From: Duganella rivi
GTDB taxonomy: Bacteria; Pseudomonadota; Gammaproteobacteria; Burkholderiales; Burkholderiaceae_D
Reading direction: 5' to 3'
Assembly: GCF_009857435.1 (NCBI RefSeq)
Contig: NZ_WWCK01000002.1
Coordinates: forward strand, 310,001-374,000
Length of the DNA stretch: 64,000 nt
Both the position numbers and the translations under genes were made by a program. Within the stretch, counting starts at the first letter, position 1. Each line of letters begins with the position of its first letter. The notes beneath the pieces were generated by a model. It saw only the letters and a program-made list of their open reading frames with translations, searched no databases and was not told the DNA's origin. This document shows, one piece after another, positions 1 through 8,090 of this stretch.

Positions 1-1
1 G

Positions 2-790
2 CCGCAGATGCTGCGGCGCGAGCTGGCCAAGCCCGGCTACGAGCCGCAGTCGATCGCGCTCGGCGTCAACACCGACGCCTACCAGCCCTGCGAGCGAGAA
101 CTCAAGCTCACACGCAGGGTGCTGGAAGTGCTGCAAGAGTGCCAGCATCCGGTGGGCTTGATCACCAAGTCCTCGCTGATCGAGCGCGACATCGACATCC
201 TCGCGCCGATGGCGGCCAGGCAGCAGGCCGGCGTGGCCATCACGCTGACCACGCTGGATCCGGCCATCGCCCGCACGCTGGAGCCGCGCGCCACGTCGCC
301 CGCGCGCCGCCTGCGCACCATCCGCACGCTAACCGATGCCGGCATCCCGGTGGCGGTCAGCATCGCGCCCATCATCCCGTTTGTGACCGAGCCTGACATC
401 GAACGGATACTGGAAGCCGTCAAGGAGGCCGGTGCGGTGAGCGCGCACTACACGGTGCTGCGGTTGCCGTGGGAGGTCGCGCCGCTGTTCAAGGAATGGC
501 TGCAAGCGCACTTCCCGGAGCGAGCGCAGCGGGTGATGAACCGCGTGCGCGAAATGCGCGGCGGCAAAGACTACGACAGCAATTTCGACACGCGCATGAA
601 AGGCGAGGGCGTGTGGGCCGAACTGATCCGCCAGCGCGTGAAGATCGCCAGCGAGCGCCTGGGTCTAAGCGGCCACGGCAGCCGCTTCCACCGCATGGAC
701 TGCTCACAGTTCACGCGGCCGCTGGTGGTGCCGCCCCTGGGCGCGCGCGCCAAGGCGGCGGCCGACGCGGGACAGATGGATTTATTTTAG
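2..790 (+). CDS. PA0069-family radical SAM protein, 3' part (5' end outside window)
   Basis: This is the C-terminal portion of a radical SAM enzyme. The frame is open from the first bases of the window, so the N-terminus, which should hold the CxxxCxxC iron-sulfur motif, lies upstream. What is visible fits the SPL-like PA0069/COG1533 family: a segment on locating right and wrong 'extremes' (GLITKSS, then ITLTTLD), IPVAVSIAPIIPFVTEPDIE as a barrel strand with a conserved Pro, and a C-terminal tail with HGSRFHRMDCSQF. The substrate of this family is not established. The stop codon overlaps the end of the convergent ChaC-like gene by 9 bp. The family call is from recognised sequence pattern; the function is unknown. 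Confidence 0.85.
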   Translation, partial: PQMLRRELAKPGYEPQSIALGVNTDAYQPCERELKLTRRVLEVLQECQHPVGLITKSSLIERDIDILAPMAARQQAGVAITLTTLDPAIARTLEPRATSPARRLRTIRTLTDAGIPVAVSIAPIIPFVTEPDIERILEAVKEAGAVSAHYTVLRLPWEVAPLFKEWLQAHFPERAQRVMNRVREMRGGKDYDSNFDTRMKGEGVWAELIRQRVKIASERLGLSGHGSRFHRMDCSQFTRPLVVPPLGARAKAAADAGQMDLF

Positions 791-1345
791 TGCGGCTAAA
801 TGGCGCTCGATCTCGAACACGTGCTGGTCGTGGCGGCCTAGCTCGCGCAGCGCGCTGGCGAGGTGGTTGAGGTAGTCGCTGTTGGGGCCGCTTGGGCCGG
901 CGGAGCGGGCGATGTGGGCGGCGATGTCAGCTTCGGAGGCGGCGCCAAGGAAGGCGGTGTTGTCCGGTGTGGCGATGTAGACCAGGCCCTCTTGCTGGTC
1001 GCCATCCTCAAACGCGATGGGAATGGCTAGCCGCAGGTAGCCGTTCTTTTCGCGGTGGTCGAGATGGGCGAAGACCTCCGGCGTGATCAGGTAGGCCATG
1101 CCGTGGCAAACCGCGCCGGCTTCTTCGATCAGGGTGACCACGCGGCCCGGCGCTTCCGGCGTGCCGCGGTGGTCGTGCGAGCCTTGCCAGAAACGCCGGG
1201 TCCAGCCGGCGATGCTGGCCGGGCGGCGTTGCAGGTAGGGGAAGTCGGCCTTGTAAATCAAGGAGCCGTAGCCGAACAGCCACACGCTGTGGTGGCCGTC
1301 AAACTTGTCCATCTGTTGATTGATGGCGATGGTGTTTGCAGTCAT
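782..1345 (-). CDS. gamma-glutamylcyclotransferase, ChaC family
   Basis: The 187-residue product matches ChaC-type glutathione-specific gamma-glutamylcyclotransferases, cytosolic enzymes that cleave glutathione to 5-oxoproline and Cys-Gly. The family hallmark VWLFGYGSLIYKADFPY (about residues 21-37) forms the substrate loop, and the conserved acidic residue that acts as base is probably in HLDHREKNGY (about 95-104). Length is close to the 180-230 usual for bacterial ChaC proteins. Start is an ATG at 1345. The gene runs the same way as the azoreductase upstream, 33 bp apart, and converges on the radical SAM gene. Specific activity on glutathione is inferred. Confidence 0.85.
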   Translation of the reverse strand: MTANTIAINQQMDKFDGHHSVWLFGYGSLIYKADFPYLQRRPASIAGWTRRFWQGSHDHRGTPEAPGRVVTLIEEAGAVCHGMAYLITPEVFAHLDHREKNGYLRLAIPIAFEDGDQQEGLVYIATPDNTAFLGAASEADIAAHIARSAGPSGPNSDYLNHLASALRELGRHDQHVFEIERHLAALK

Positions 1346-1378
1346 GGTGACTGCATTATAGGGCAGCTAGCGCTAACA

Positions 1379-1960
1379 TCAGGCTGCGTGCTTGAGCTCG
1401 GGGATTTGTTGCAGGTCGTCCAGGTCGCGCACGATGTGGAGTTGGCGGATGCCCATGAATTGGAAGGCGGCCTTGAGCTGGCTTTCGTGATAGCTCATCA
1501 GATCGTCTGGGGACTCCAGCCTCAAGGCGCCGCAGCCGGCAGTCACCAGCAGCACGCGCACGGCGGGCTGGCGCTGGCTGCCGCCAGCGTTGGCCGGGTG
1601 TTGTTCCAGCAGGCGATCCATCCACGCTTTCAGCGTCGACGGCACAGTGAAATTGTGCATGGGCGCGCCCAGCACCACCACGTCGGCGTCGCGGAACTCT
1701 TGCAGCAGGGAGGCGCTTTGCAGGGCTTCCGCGCGCAGTTCGGCGTTCATGGGAATGTCGGCGTCCCAGCGCTGGCTGATGACTTGCAGCAGCGGCCCGC
1801 TGGCGTGGGACAGCGGCGACGCCGCGAGGTCGCGGTAAAGGACGGTCGGGACGGTTGCTTGGTCATTGCTTGCCGTCAGGGCAGCGGTCACCGCCGAGGT
1901 CATTTGGCGGGATGCAGAGTGGTCGCCGAGGGCGCAGGAATCGATGTGCAAAATGTTCAT
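1379..1960 (-). CDS. azoR: FMN-dependent NADH-azoreductase / NADH:quinone reductase
   Basis: The 193-residue flavodoxin-fold protein should bind FMN and reduce azo compounds and quinones with two electrons from NADH in the cytosol. MNILHIDSCALGDHSASRQM at the N-terminus is the FMN phosphate-binding segment. MHNFTVPSTLKAWMDRL (about residues 98-114) is the AzoR signature loop, followed by a VLLVTAGCG strand. I place the start at the ATG at 1960, because the AzoR fold begins with MNILHI; the frame is open further upstream but adds unrelated residues. The physiological substrate cannot be told from sequence. Confidence 0.88.
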   Translation of the reverse strand: MNILHIDSCALGDHSASRQMTSAVTAALTASNDQATVPTVLYRDLAASPLSHASGPLLQVISQRWDADIPMNAELRAEALQSASLLQEFRDADVVVLGAPMHNFTVPSTLKAWMDRLLEQHPANAGGSQRQPAVRVLLVTAGCGALRLESPDDLMSYHESQLKAAFQFMGIRQLHIVRDLDDLQQIPELKHAA

Positions 1961-2041
1961 CAATAAAGCATACACAAACAGAAACCGCTTCCACAATGGA
2001 TTTATCGCAATATTCTTTTCCTATTTGAAAGAAATTGTAAG

Positions 2042-2974
2042 CTAGGTTGATGCGGCGGCCGGCAAGGGGGGCATATTCCACTCGTGCGATGCCACAAACT
2101 GATGCAAAAAGGTCACGAAACTCTCGGCCGCCGGCGACAGCGCGCGCACGCTGCGGGTGTAGACGAAAAAGCGCCGGGTGAGGGCCGGCGCTTCCAGCGG
2201 CCGCATTTTCAAGCCATACAGCTGCACCATTTTTTCCGCATACGGCAGGCAGACGGTGACGCCTTGGCCGGCGTGCACCATGGCCAAGGCGGTGGTCATG
2301 AAGGTAACCTCGTTGTACGGGCTGAGCGACAGTTCGCGGAACGACACGTGGACGTCGCGCAACAGGCGTTCGGTGAACTGGCCTTGCAGCGAGATGAACG
2401 GGTAGCGGTTGACGTCGCTCCAGGTGATGCGCTTGCGCTTGTCCAGCTCGTGTCCCTGTGGATACACCACCACAAACGGCATTTCAAACAGCGGATGGGC
2501 TTCAATTTCGGCGGTGGCGTCGCGCTCCGGGCCGATGCCGAAGTCGACCTCGCCGCTGAAGACGCGCGCCGACACTTGCTCCAGCGGGCAGTCGGTCAGC
2601 CGCACTTGCACTTCGGGGTGGCGGGCGCGGTAAGCGGCAATTACTTCCGGCAGCATGGTGCAGGAGAGCATCTGCGGCGCCGCCACCCGCACCGAACCCT
2701 GCTTAAGCGCCTTGCGGCTGGCGATGTCCGCCATGGCGCGGTCGAGGTCGTGCAGCATCTTGTCGAACAGCGGATACAGTTCGCGTCCCAGCTCGGAGAG
2801 CTGGGTCTTGCGCGTGGTACGCTCGACCACGCGCACGCCCAGCATCTGCTCCAGCTCCTTGATCTGGCCGCTGAGCGCCGATTGGGTCACGCTCAAGTGG
2901 TCGGCCGCCAGCGTAAAGCTGCCGGTCTTGGCCAGCGCCACCAGGGCGCGCATCTGCCGCAAGCTAGGATTCAT
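2042..2974 (-). CDS. LysR-family transcriptional regulator
   Basis: This 310-residue protein has the LysR layout. An N-terminal winged helix-turn-helix (residues 5-65: LRQMRALVALAKTGSFTLAA, then SVTQSALSGQIKELEQMLGV) is followed by a type 2 periplasmic-binding-like effector domain (about 90-300). It is divergent from the VOC/FAH/maleylacetoacetate isomerase operon with 99 bp between the two start codons, the usual arrangement for a LysR regulator and its target. The AT-rich spacer 2975-3073 is the likely operator/promoter. The effector is probably an aromatic-catabolism intermediate, by context only. Confidence 0.9.
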   Translation of the reverse strand: MNPSLRQMRALVALAKTGSFTLAADHLSVTQSALSGQIKELEQMLGVRVVERTTRKTQLSELGRELYPLFDKMLHDLDRAMADIASRKALKQGSVRVAAPQMLSCTMLPEVIAAYRARHPEVQVRLTDCPLEQVSARVFSGEVDFGIGPERDATAEIEAHPLFEMPFVVVYPQGHELDKRKRITWSDVNRYPFISLQGQFTERLLRDVHVSFRELSLSPYNEVTFMTTALAMVHAGQGVTVCLPYAEKMVQLYGLKMRPLEAPALTRRFFVYTRSVRALSPAAESFVTFLHQFVASHEWNMPPLPAAAST

Positions 2975-3073
2975 TGGAAATTCTGATAAATGATAAGAAA
3001 AATACGATTTGCATGATATCTGAATCTGTCATTTAATGGCGCGATTAGTAGCAGAACCGAGTTGGAGACACCT
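2975..3073. promoter_or_regulatory. Divergent LysR / VOC-FAH-MaiA promoter region
   Basis: This 99-bp spacer lies between divergent genes and is clearly more AT-rich than its surroundings (for example TGATAAGAAAAATACGATTT at 2991-3010). It should hold both promoters and the LysR binding site. I see no unambiguous T-N11-A palindrome that I would assign as the operator. The assignment rests on position. Confidence 0.5.
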
Positions 3074-3604
3074 ATGAAAATCAAGCAAATTCACCACGTC
3101 GCCTACCGCTGCAAAGACGCGAAAGAAACCGTCGAGTGGTACGTGAAACACCTGAACATGAACTTCGTGCTGGCCATCGCCGAGAACGAAGTGCCATCCA
3201 CCAAGGCGCCGGATCCGTACATGCACGTGTTCCTCGACGCCGGCAACGGCAACGTGCTGGCCTTCTTTGAACTGCCGACCCAACCGGCCATGGATCGCGA
3301 CCACAACACCCCGGCATGGGTGCAGCACCTGGCGATGGAAGTCGCCAGCATGGACGAACTGCTGGCCGCCAAGGAGCGCCTGGTGGCCGCCGGCATCGAC
3401 GTGATCGGCCCGGTCAACCACACCATCTTCAAATCGATCTACTTCTTCGATCCGAACGGCCACCGTCTGGAACTGGCCTGCAACACCGGCACGCCGGAAA
3501 TGATGCAGAAGCTCGACGACGTCAAATGGGCGATGCTGGACGAATGGTCGCAAACGAAAAAAGCACCGAAGCACGCGGCCTGGATGCACGGAGGTGAAGC
3601 ATGA
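3074..3604 (+). CDS. VOC-family (glyoxalase/dioxygenase fold) protein
   Basis: The 176-residue protein has the vicinal oxygen chelate fold: two beta-alpha-beta-beta-beta modules, with likely metal ligands in IHHVAYRC (His near residue 7), VQHLAMEV (His about 86) and the terminal GHRLELAC (Glu about 135). Start is the ATG at 3074, preceded by GGAG six bases upstream; the TTG 12 bp upstream is not needed. It ends by overlapping the ATG of the FAH gene (ATGA). Being first in an operon with a fumarylacetoacetase and maleylacetoacetate isomerase, it probably acts on an aromatic-pathway intermediate, either as a ring-cleavage dioxygenase or an isomerase. Its reaction is not determined. Confidence 0.85.
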   Translation: MKIKQIHHVAYRCKDAKETVEWYVKHLNMNFVLAIAENEVPSTKAPDPYMHVFLDAGNGNVLAFFELPTQPAMDRDHNTPAWVQHLAMEVASMDELLAAKERLVAAGIDVIGPVNHTIFKSIYFFDPNGHRLELACNTGTPEMMQKLDDVKWAMLDEWSQTKKAPKHAAWMHGGEA

Positions 3605-4623
3605 AGCTCGCCACGCTCAAAGACGGCAGCCGCGATGGCCGCCTGGTGGTGGTGAGCCGCGACCTGACGCTGTATCAGCATGTGCCGAAAATCTCGGCCA
3701 CCATGCAGCACGCCCTGGACAACTGGGATCTGGTCGCCCCGCGCCTCGAACAAGTCTACGCTACGCTGAACGCCGGCGAGGCGGTCGACGCCAAGCCGTT
3801 CGACCAGCAGTACTGCCACTCGCCGCTGCCGCGCGCTTATCAATGGGCGGACGGCTCGGCCTACATCAACCACGTTGAGCTGGTGCGCAAAGCGCGCAAC
3901 GCCGAAGTGCCGGCCTCGTTTTACACCGATCCGCTGATGTACCAGGGCGGTTCCGATAGTTTCGTCGGCCCGCGCGACCCGATCTACGCGCTGAGCGAAG
4001 ACTGGGGCATCGACCTGGAAGCGGAAGTCGCCGTCATCACCGGCGACGTGCGCATGGGCGCCACGCCGGACGATGCGGCGAAAGCGATCCGCCTCGTCAT
4101 GCTGGTCAACGATGTCTCGCTGCGCAACCTGATTCCGAACGAGCTGGCGAAAGGCTTCGGCTTCTTCCAGTCCAAGCCTGCCAGCGCCTTCTCGCCGGTG
4201 GCCGTCACGCCGGATGAATTGGGGGCACAGTGGGCCGACAACAAAGTGCACCTGCCGCTGCTGGTGCAACTGAACCAGCAGCCGTTCGGCAAGCCTAACG
4301 CTGGCGAAGACATGACCTTCAACTTCGCCCAGCTGGTGGCGCATGCTGCCGCCACGCGCGAACTGGCGGCGGGCACCATCATCGGTTCCGGCACCGTGTC
4401 GAACAAGCAGGGCAGCCTGCACGGATCGAGCATCGCCAACGGCGGCGTCGGTTACTGCTGCCTGGCCGAAGTGCGCATGTACGAAACCATCGAGAGCGGC
4501 AAGCCGCAAACGCCGTTCCTCAAATTCGGCGACAGCGTGCGCATCGAGATGAAGGACGCGCAAGGCGACAGCATCTTCGGCGTGATCTACCAGGTGGTCA
4601 CGCACTACAAGGAGCGCCGCTGA
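3601..4623 (+). CDS. fumarylacetoacetate hydrolase family protein
   Basis: The 340-residue protein belongs to the FAH family, which hydrolyses a C-C bond in fumarylacetoacetate or a related diketone. The fold's metal ligands lie in DWGIDLEAEVAVITGDV (Glu/Glu ligands, about residues 136-152) and the following VMLVNDVSLRN segment (Asp). GTIIGSGTVSNKQGS (about 259-273) is the conserved glycine-rich closing loop. Length matches the betaproteobacterial FAH proteins of about 330 residues with an N-terminal SH3-like extension. It is translationally coupled on both sides (ATGA overlap before, TGATG overlap after). Fumarylacetoacetase is the likeliest activity because maiA follows; fumarylpyruvase is an alternative. 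Confidence 0.9.
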   Translation: MKLATLKDGSRDGRLVVVSRDLTLYQHVPKISATMQHALDNWDLVAPRLEQVYATLNAGEAVDAKPFDQQYCHSPLPRAYQWADGSAYINHVELVRKARNAEVPASFYTDPLMYQGGSDSFVGPRDPIYALSEDWGIDLEAEVAVITGDVRMGATPDDAAKAIRLVMLVNDVSLRNLIPNELAKGFGFFQSKPASAFSPVAVTPDELGAQWADNKVHLPLLVQLNQQPFGKPNAGEDMTFNFAQLVAHAAATRELAAGTIIGSGTVSNKQGSLHGSSIANGGVGYCCLAEVRMYETIESGKPQTPFLKFGDSVRIEMKDAQGDSIFGVIYQVVTHYKERR

Positions 4624-5267
4624 TGAAGCTCTACACCTACTTCCGCAGCTCCGCCGCTTACCGCGTGCGGATTGCGCTCAACCTGAAAGGCATCGCTTAC
4701 GACGCCGTGCCGGTGCACCTGCTGCGCAACGGCGGCGAGCAATTGAGCGACGCTTACCGCGCCGTCAATCCAGCCGCGCTGCTGCCGGCGCTGGAAGATG
4801 ACGGCAACGTGATCGGCCAGTCGCTGGCCATCATCGAGTACCTGGAAGAGACGCACCAGCAAGCGCCATTGCTGCCGCAAGACCCGGCAGGACGCGCCCG
4901 CGTGCGCGCGCTGGCGCTGAGCATCGCGGCCGATGCGCACCCGCTGGGCAACCTGCGCGTGCTGAAGTACCTGGTTGGACAAGTCGGCGTGACGGAAGAG
5001 GTGAAGCTGGGCTGGCAGCAGCACTGGCTACGCAGCGGCCTGCAAACGCTGGAAGACTTGCTGGCTAACGATGCCCGCACCGGCGTCTACTGCCACGGCG
5101 ATACGCCGACGCTGGCCGATTGCTGCCTGGTGCCGCAAGTGTTCAACGCGCTGCGCTTCAATGTCGATACAGCGGCCTATCCCACCGTGATGCGCATCCA
5201 CGCCGCGTGCAGCGAGCACCCGGCCTTCCTGCGCGCGCATCCATCGCAGCAACCGGACGCCGAGTAA
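4623..5267 (+). CDS. maiA: maleylacetoacetate isomerase (zeta-class GST)
   Basis: The 214-residue protein has the zeta-class glutathione S-transferase layout. The N-terminal thioredoxin-like domain carries YFRSSAAYRVRIALNLKGI (residues 5-23), where SSAAYRVRIAL replaces the usual SSCSWRVRIAL motif, and a NPAALLPAL glutathione-contact loop. The C-terminal domain is all-alpha. Zeta GSTs use glutathione to isomerise maleylacetoacetate to fumarylacetoacetate, or maleylpyruvate to fumarylpyruvate. The ATG overlaps the FAH stop by one base. Together the two enzymes form the last two steps of tyrosine/homogentisate (or gentisate) breakdown; no ring-cleaving hmgA or gentisate dioxygenase is present in the window. 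Confidence 0.92.
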   Translation: MKLYTYFRSSAAYRVRIALNLKGIAYDAVPVHLLRNGGEQLSDAYRAVNPAALLPALEDDGNVIGQSLAIIEYLEETHQQAPLLPQDPAGRARVRALALSIAADAHPLGNLRVLKYLVGQVGVTEEVKLGWQQHWLRSGLQTLEDLLANDARTGVYCHGDTPTLADCCLVPQVFNALRFNVDTAAYPTVMRIHAACSEHPAFLRAHPSQQPDAE

Positions 5268-6965
5268 TCAGCAGCAGATCACGCGATCACGTCCCTCGTG
5301 CTTCGCTTGGTACAGCGCCTTGTCAGCGCGTGAGAGCAGCGACGAGGCGCTGTCCATGGTCCCCTGGGGATCGGACGACGCCACGCCGATGCTGATGGTC
5401 AGCGTGATGGTCTCGCCGTTGTCGCCTTCAATGCGCAGCGCGGCGATATCGGCGCGCAGGCGTTCGGCGGCGGCGCGTGCCACGTCAAGTTCAGTCTCCG
5501 GCATCAGCAGCACAAACTCCTCGCCGCCGAAGCGCGACGCCATGTCGATGCTGCGCATGCCGCCCGCCAGCGCGCGCGCCACTGCTACCAGCGTGCGGTC
5601 GCCGGCCTCGTGGCCGTAGATATCGTTGACGTTCTTGAAGTGATCGATATCCGCCATCAGCAGCGATAGCGGGTGCCTGAAGCGCCGGCTGCGCTCCAAT
5701 TCCTTGTTGATCTGCTCCGTCATGCGGCGGCGGTTGCCAATGCCGGTCAGCGGATCGGTGGTGGCTTGCTGTTCCAGCTTGGTGTTGGCCACCATTAGCT
5801 CCAGCGTGCGCTGCGTGACGTGGGCTTCCAGCTGGTCGCGCTCCTGGTTCAAGGCGCGCAAAGTCTGGCGGCGGCTGCGCAGCGACACCACCAGCGCAGA
5901 AATCAAAATCCCCTGTAGCACAATCAGCGTCAGTCCCGCCACGATTTGCCACCAGTATTGTTCCAGCACGCTTTGCGGGCGATTTAACAACTGCGCGGTC
6001 TTCGGAATATCCTGCAAGTGGAAGCGCTGCACCGCGCCGTAATCGAAGATGTAGCCGGGGATACCGGCGATGTCCGGCGTGCGTTGCATCATGATGTCGG
6101 CGATCGCACGGCCGATGCGCTCCGCGCTGACCACGTAGCCACCGACCACGCCCGGCACCACGATGGCTTCCCAGTTGGTGAAAATCGGCACCTGCGTAAT
6201 CGCGGCCAGCTTGCGCGCCGTGTCTATCGGCCGCCGACGCTCGCCGGTGCGGTCGTGGTAGGTCGGTAGCAGGAAGATGGCGCTGCCGGGCTGCAGTTGC
6301 CCGGCTTGCCGGTACATTTCTTCGTAGCTCAGGTTCTGCCAGTATTCAAAGGCCAGCTTGCCCTCGTGGGCGCGGGCCGCCTGGCGCACGGCGCGCACCG
6401 ATTCCTGTATGCGGTCGGTGCCATCGCCGATCACCACCACGCGCTTTACCTGCGGCGCCACGCGCGGGATGATGCCGATGGTGAGACCATAGTTGGCTTG
6501 TATCTGGTAGCCGGTGCCGTCGCTGGGTTGCCATCCCAGCCGCGAATGGTTGACGTAGTGGCGCGGCACGCCGCGGAACAAGTCGGGCCGCTCGCTGAGG
6601 AAGCGCGCCGCCACGTAGTTCTCGGTGATGATGGCGTCGAATTTGACGCCCGCGTACTTGGCGCGCAGGTAGGGCTCCATGCTGGCAATGGCGTGCTCGT
6701 CGCCGACGCGCACGGCGTCGAAGCGCTCTTCAAAAATATTCGGGCGCGGGGCGGCGTCTTGTTGCTCCAGTTCGGCCGACAAGCCTTTGCGCAGCAGGGT
6801 CTGCCATGCGGACGAGGCGTCCGAACCCAGCGAATACAGCACCAGCACCTTGCGCTCGGCGGCCAGTGCTGCCCCGTGCAGCCACAGCAGGAGCGCGCAC
6901 AGCAGCACGCCACGCCAGAACGGGCGCAGCGGCGATGCAACGAGCCTGTAATCCATGGACGGCAT
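5268..6965 (-). CDS. membrane diguanylate cyclase with periplasmic ABC-substrate-binding-like sensor
   Basis: This 565-residue protein should make cyclic di-GMP. Residues 1-36 form a signal/anchor segment. About 37-335 resembles the ABC-substrate-binding (PF04392-type) sensor domain, exported to the periplasm. A transmembrane helix follows near 345-368 (IVAGLTLIVLQGILISALVV), then a coiled coil (about 370-405) and a GGDEF domain. The active site reads SRFGGEEFVLLMPE, so it is a GGEEF variant expected to be active. RSID lies five residues before it, which is an intact I-site for product inhibition. The stop abuts the convergent maiA stop. The sensed ligand is unknown. Confidence 0.92.
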   Translation of the reverse strand: MPSMDYRLVASPLRPFWRGVLLCALLLWLHGAALAAERKVLVLYSLGSDASSAWQTLLRKGLSAELEQQDAAPRPNIFEERFDAVRVGDEHAIASMEPYLRAKYAGVKFDAIITENYVAARFLSERPDLFRGVPRHYVNHSRLGWQPSDGTGYQIQANYGLTIGIIPRVAPQVKRVVVIGDGTDRIQESVRAVRQAARAHEGKLAFEYWQNLSYEEMYRQAGQLQPGSAIFLLPTYHDRTGERRRPIDTARKLAAITQVPIFTNWEAIVVPGVVGGYVVSAERIGRAIADIMMQRTPDIAGIPGYIFDYGAVQRFHLQDIPKTAQLLNRPQSVLEQYWWQIVAGLTLIVLQGILISALVVSLRSRRQTLRALNQERDQLEAHVTQRTLELMVANTKLEQQATTDPLTGIGNRRRMTEQINKELERSRRFRHPLSLLMADIDHFKNVNDIYGHEAGDRTLVAVARALAGGMRSIDMASRFGGEEFVLLMPETELDVARAAAERLRADIAALRIEGDNGETITLTISIGVASSDPQGTMDSASSLLSRADKALYQAKHEGRDRVICC

Positions 6966-7040
6966 GGTCGACCTGCGAAATTTGCATTAAGGCAAGTTTA
7001 GCATGCTTCCCCGGCAATACTGTTGCCAGAGCGGTACAGA

Positions 7041-8051
7041 CTACTTTTTCGGCTTGAGGGTAGCCAGCGCCAGCGCTTGTGCGGCGTTCAGGGCATCGTC
7101 CGGCGCGGCCATGCGGTCGGGCTGGACGCCGGCGCCTTCCCAGTTGGTCCGGGTCAGGAAGTTGCTGGCGCGGGTGATGGCCAGCGAGGTTTGCAGGTGG
7201 CGCGAGACGCGCTGCTTGGCGCTGACGCGGGCATCGCCGGCGGTTGGCGCGCCCACGACCACCGCGCGCTTCACGTACTGCTGCAAGTCGAAGACGAAGG
7301 CTTCGGCCGCGCCGCTGGTGCGCTCGTTGACCAGCAGGTACAGCGGTTTCTTGCCGCCATAGCGCTTGCCGGGCACCTCGGCGCTGGTCCAGAACTCGGT
7401 CACCACGCGGCCTTCGCGGTCCAGCTGGTCGTGCAGGTGGATTTGCTTGTCCGCGAAGATGTAGCTGCGCTTGTCGACCAGCAGGTAGCTGGAAATCAGC
7501 GCCGCCATCGCTTGGCCGTCGCCGTTGGCGTCGCGCAGGTCGATGATGAGCGCGGCGCAATCGGCCGCCTGCGTCATGAAGCGGGCGGCGGCCTCGCCGG
7601 CGCCACGGTCCAGTTGCGCGAAGCGGGTGATTTGCAGGTAGCCGATATTATCGCCCAGCGTTTCAAACCTGCCGAAGCCGTAGTTGTCGGCAATCTGCGC
7701 CGCCGCAGCCGGACGCTGGCGCTCGTCGGTCAGCTCGTACGGCACGTATTCGAGGTAGGTATGCTTGTCGCCCATGATGGCGGTGACGTCGCGCGTGACG
7801 CGGGTCGCCAGCGCGCGCGCCGTGGTTTGCTGGTCGTACTCGCCGCGTCCCAGCCGCAGGCGAATATCGTCGGCTGCCGCCTTGGCGCGTACCGCGTCCA
7901 CGTGCTGCGCCGTCAGCCGCCGCGCATATTCATTGATCACGTGGGCGCGGGCAGGCGCATCCAGCGCCTCATCCAGCGTCTGGGCGTGGGCGCCAGCGGC
8001 GGTGGCAGCGAGGGCGGCGGCGGCAAACCAGTGTTTCAAATCTTTCCTCAT
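7041..8051 (-). CDS. S41-family (IRBP/tail-specific-like) serine protease, secreted
   Basis: The 336-residue product starts with a signal peptide (MRKDLKHWFAAAALAATAAG, cleavage near AHA-Q). The body has S41 features: an N-terminal helical bundle domain, the NIGYLQITRFAQ strand, the AALIIDLRDANGDG nucleotide-like turn and the catalytic region LLVNERTSGAAEAFVF, where the Ser of TSGAAE is the expected nucleophile. The following VVGAPTAG is also typical. No PDZ domain is visible, so it is closer to the retinol-binding-protein-like S41 group than to CtpA. Substrate unknown. It is divergent from the UDG-like gene with only 39 bp between them. Confidence 0.85.
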   Translation of the reverse strand: MRKDLKHWFAAAALAATAAGAHAQTLDEALDAPARAHVINEYARRLTAQHVDAVRAKAAADDIRLRLGRGEYDQQTTARALATRVTRDVTAIMGDKHTYLEYVPYELTDERQRPAAAAQIADNYGFGRFETLGDNIGYLQITRFAQLDRGAGEAAARFMTQAADCAALIIDLRDANGDGQAMAALISSYLLVDKRSYIFADKQIHLHDQLDREGRVVTEFWTSAEVPGKRYGGKKPLYLLVNERTSGAAEAFVFDLQQYVKRAVVVGAPTAGDARVSAKQRVSRHLQTSLAITRASNFLTRTNWEGAGVQPDRMAAPDDALNAAQALALATLKPKK

Positions 8052-8090
8052 AAGTTACAATCTTACCTTTCCCCAAAAGCTTTTTCTTCA

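Noticed and set aside
7023..8090. A long N-terminal extension of the UDG-like gene
   Set aside because: Those residues are antisense to the S41 protease gene; the fold begins at the ATG at 8091.
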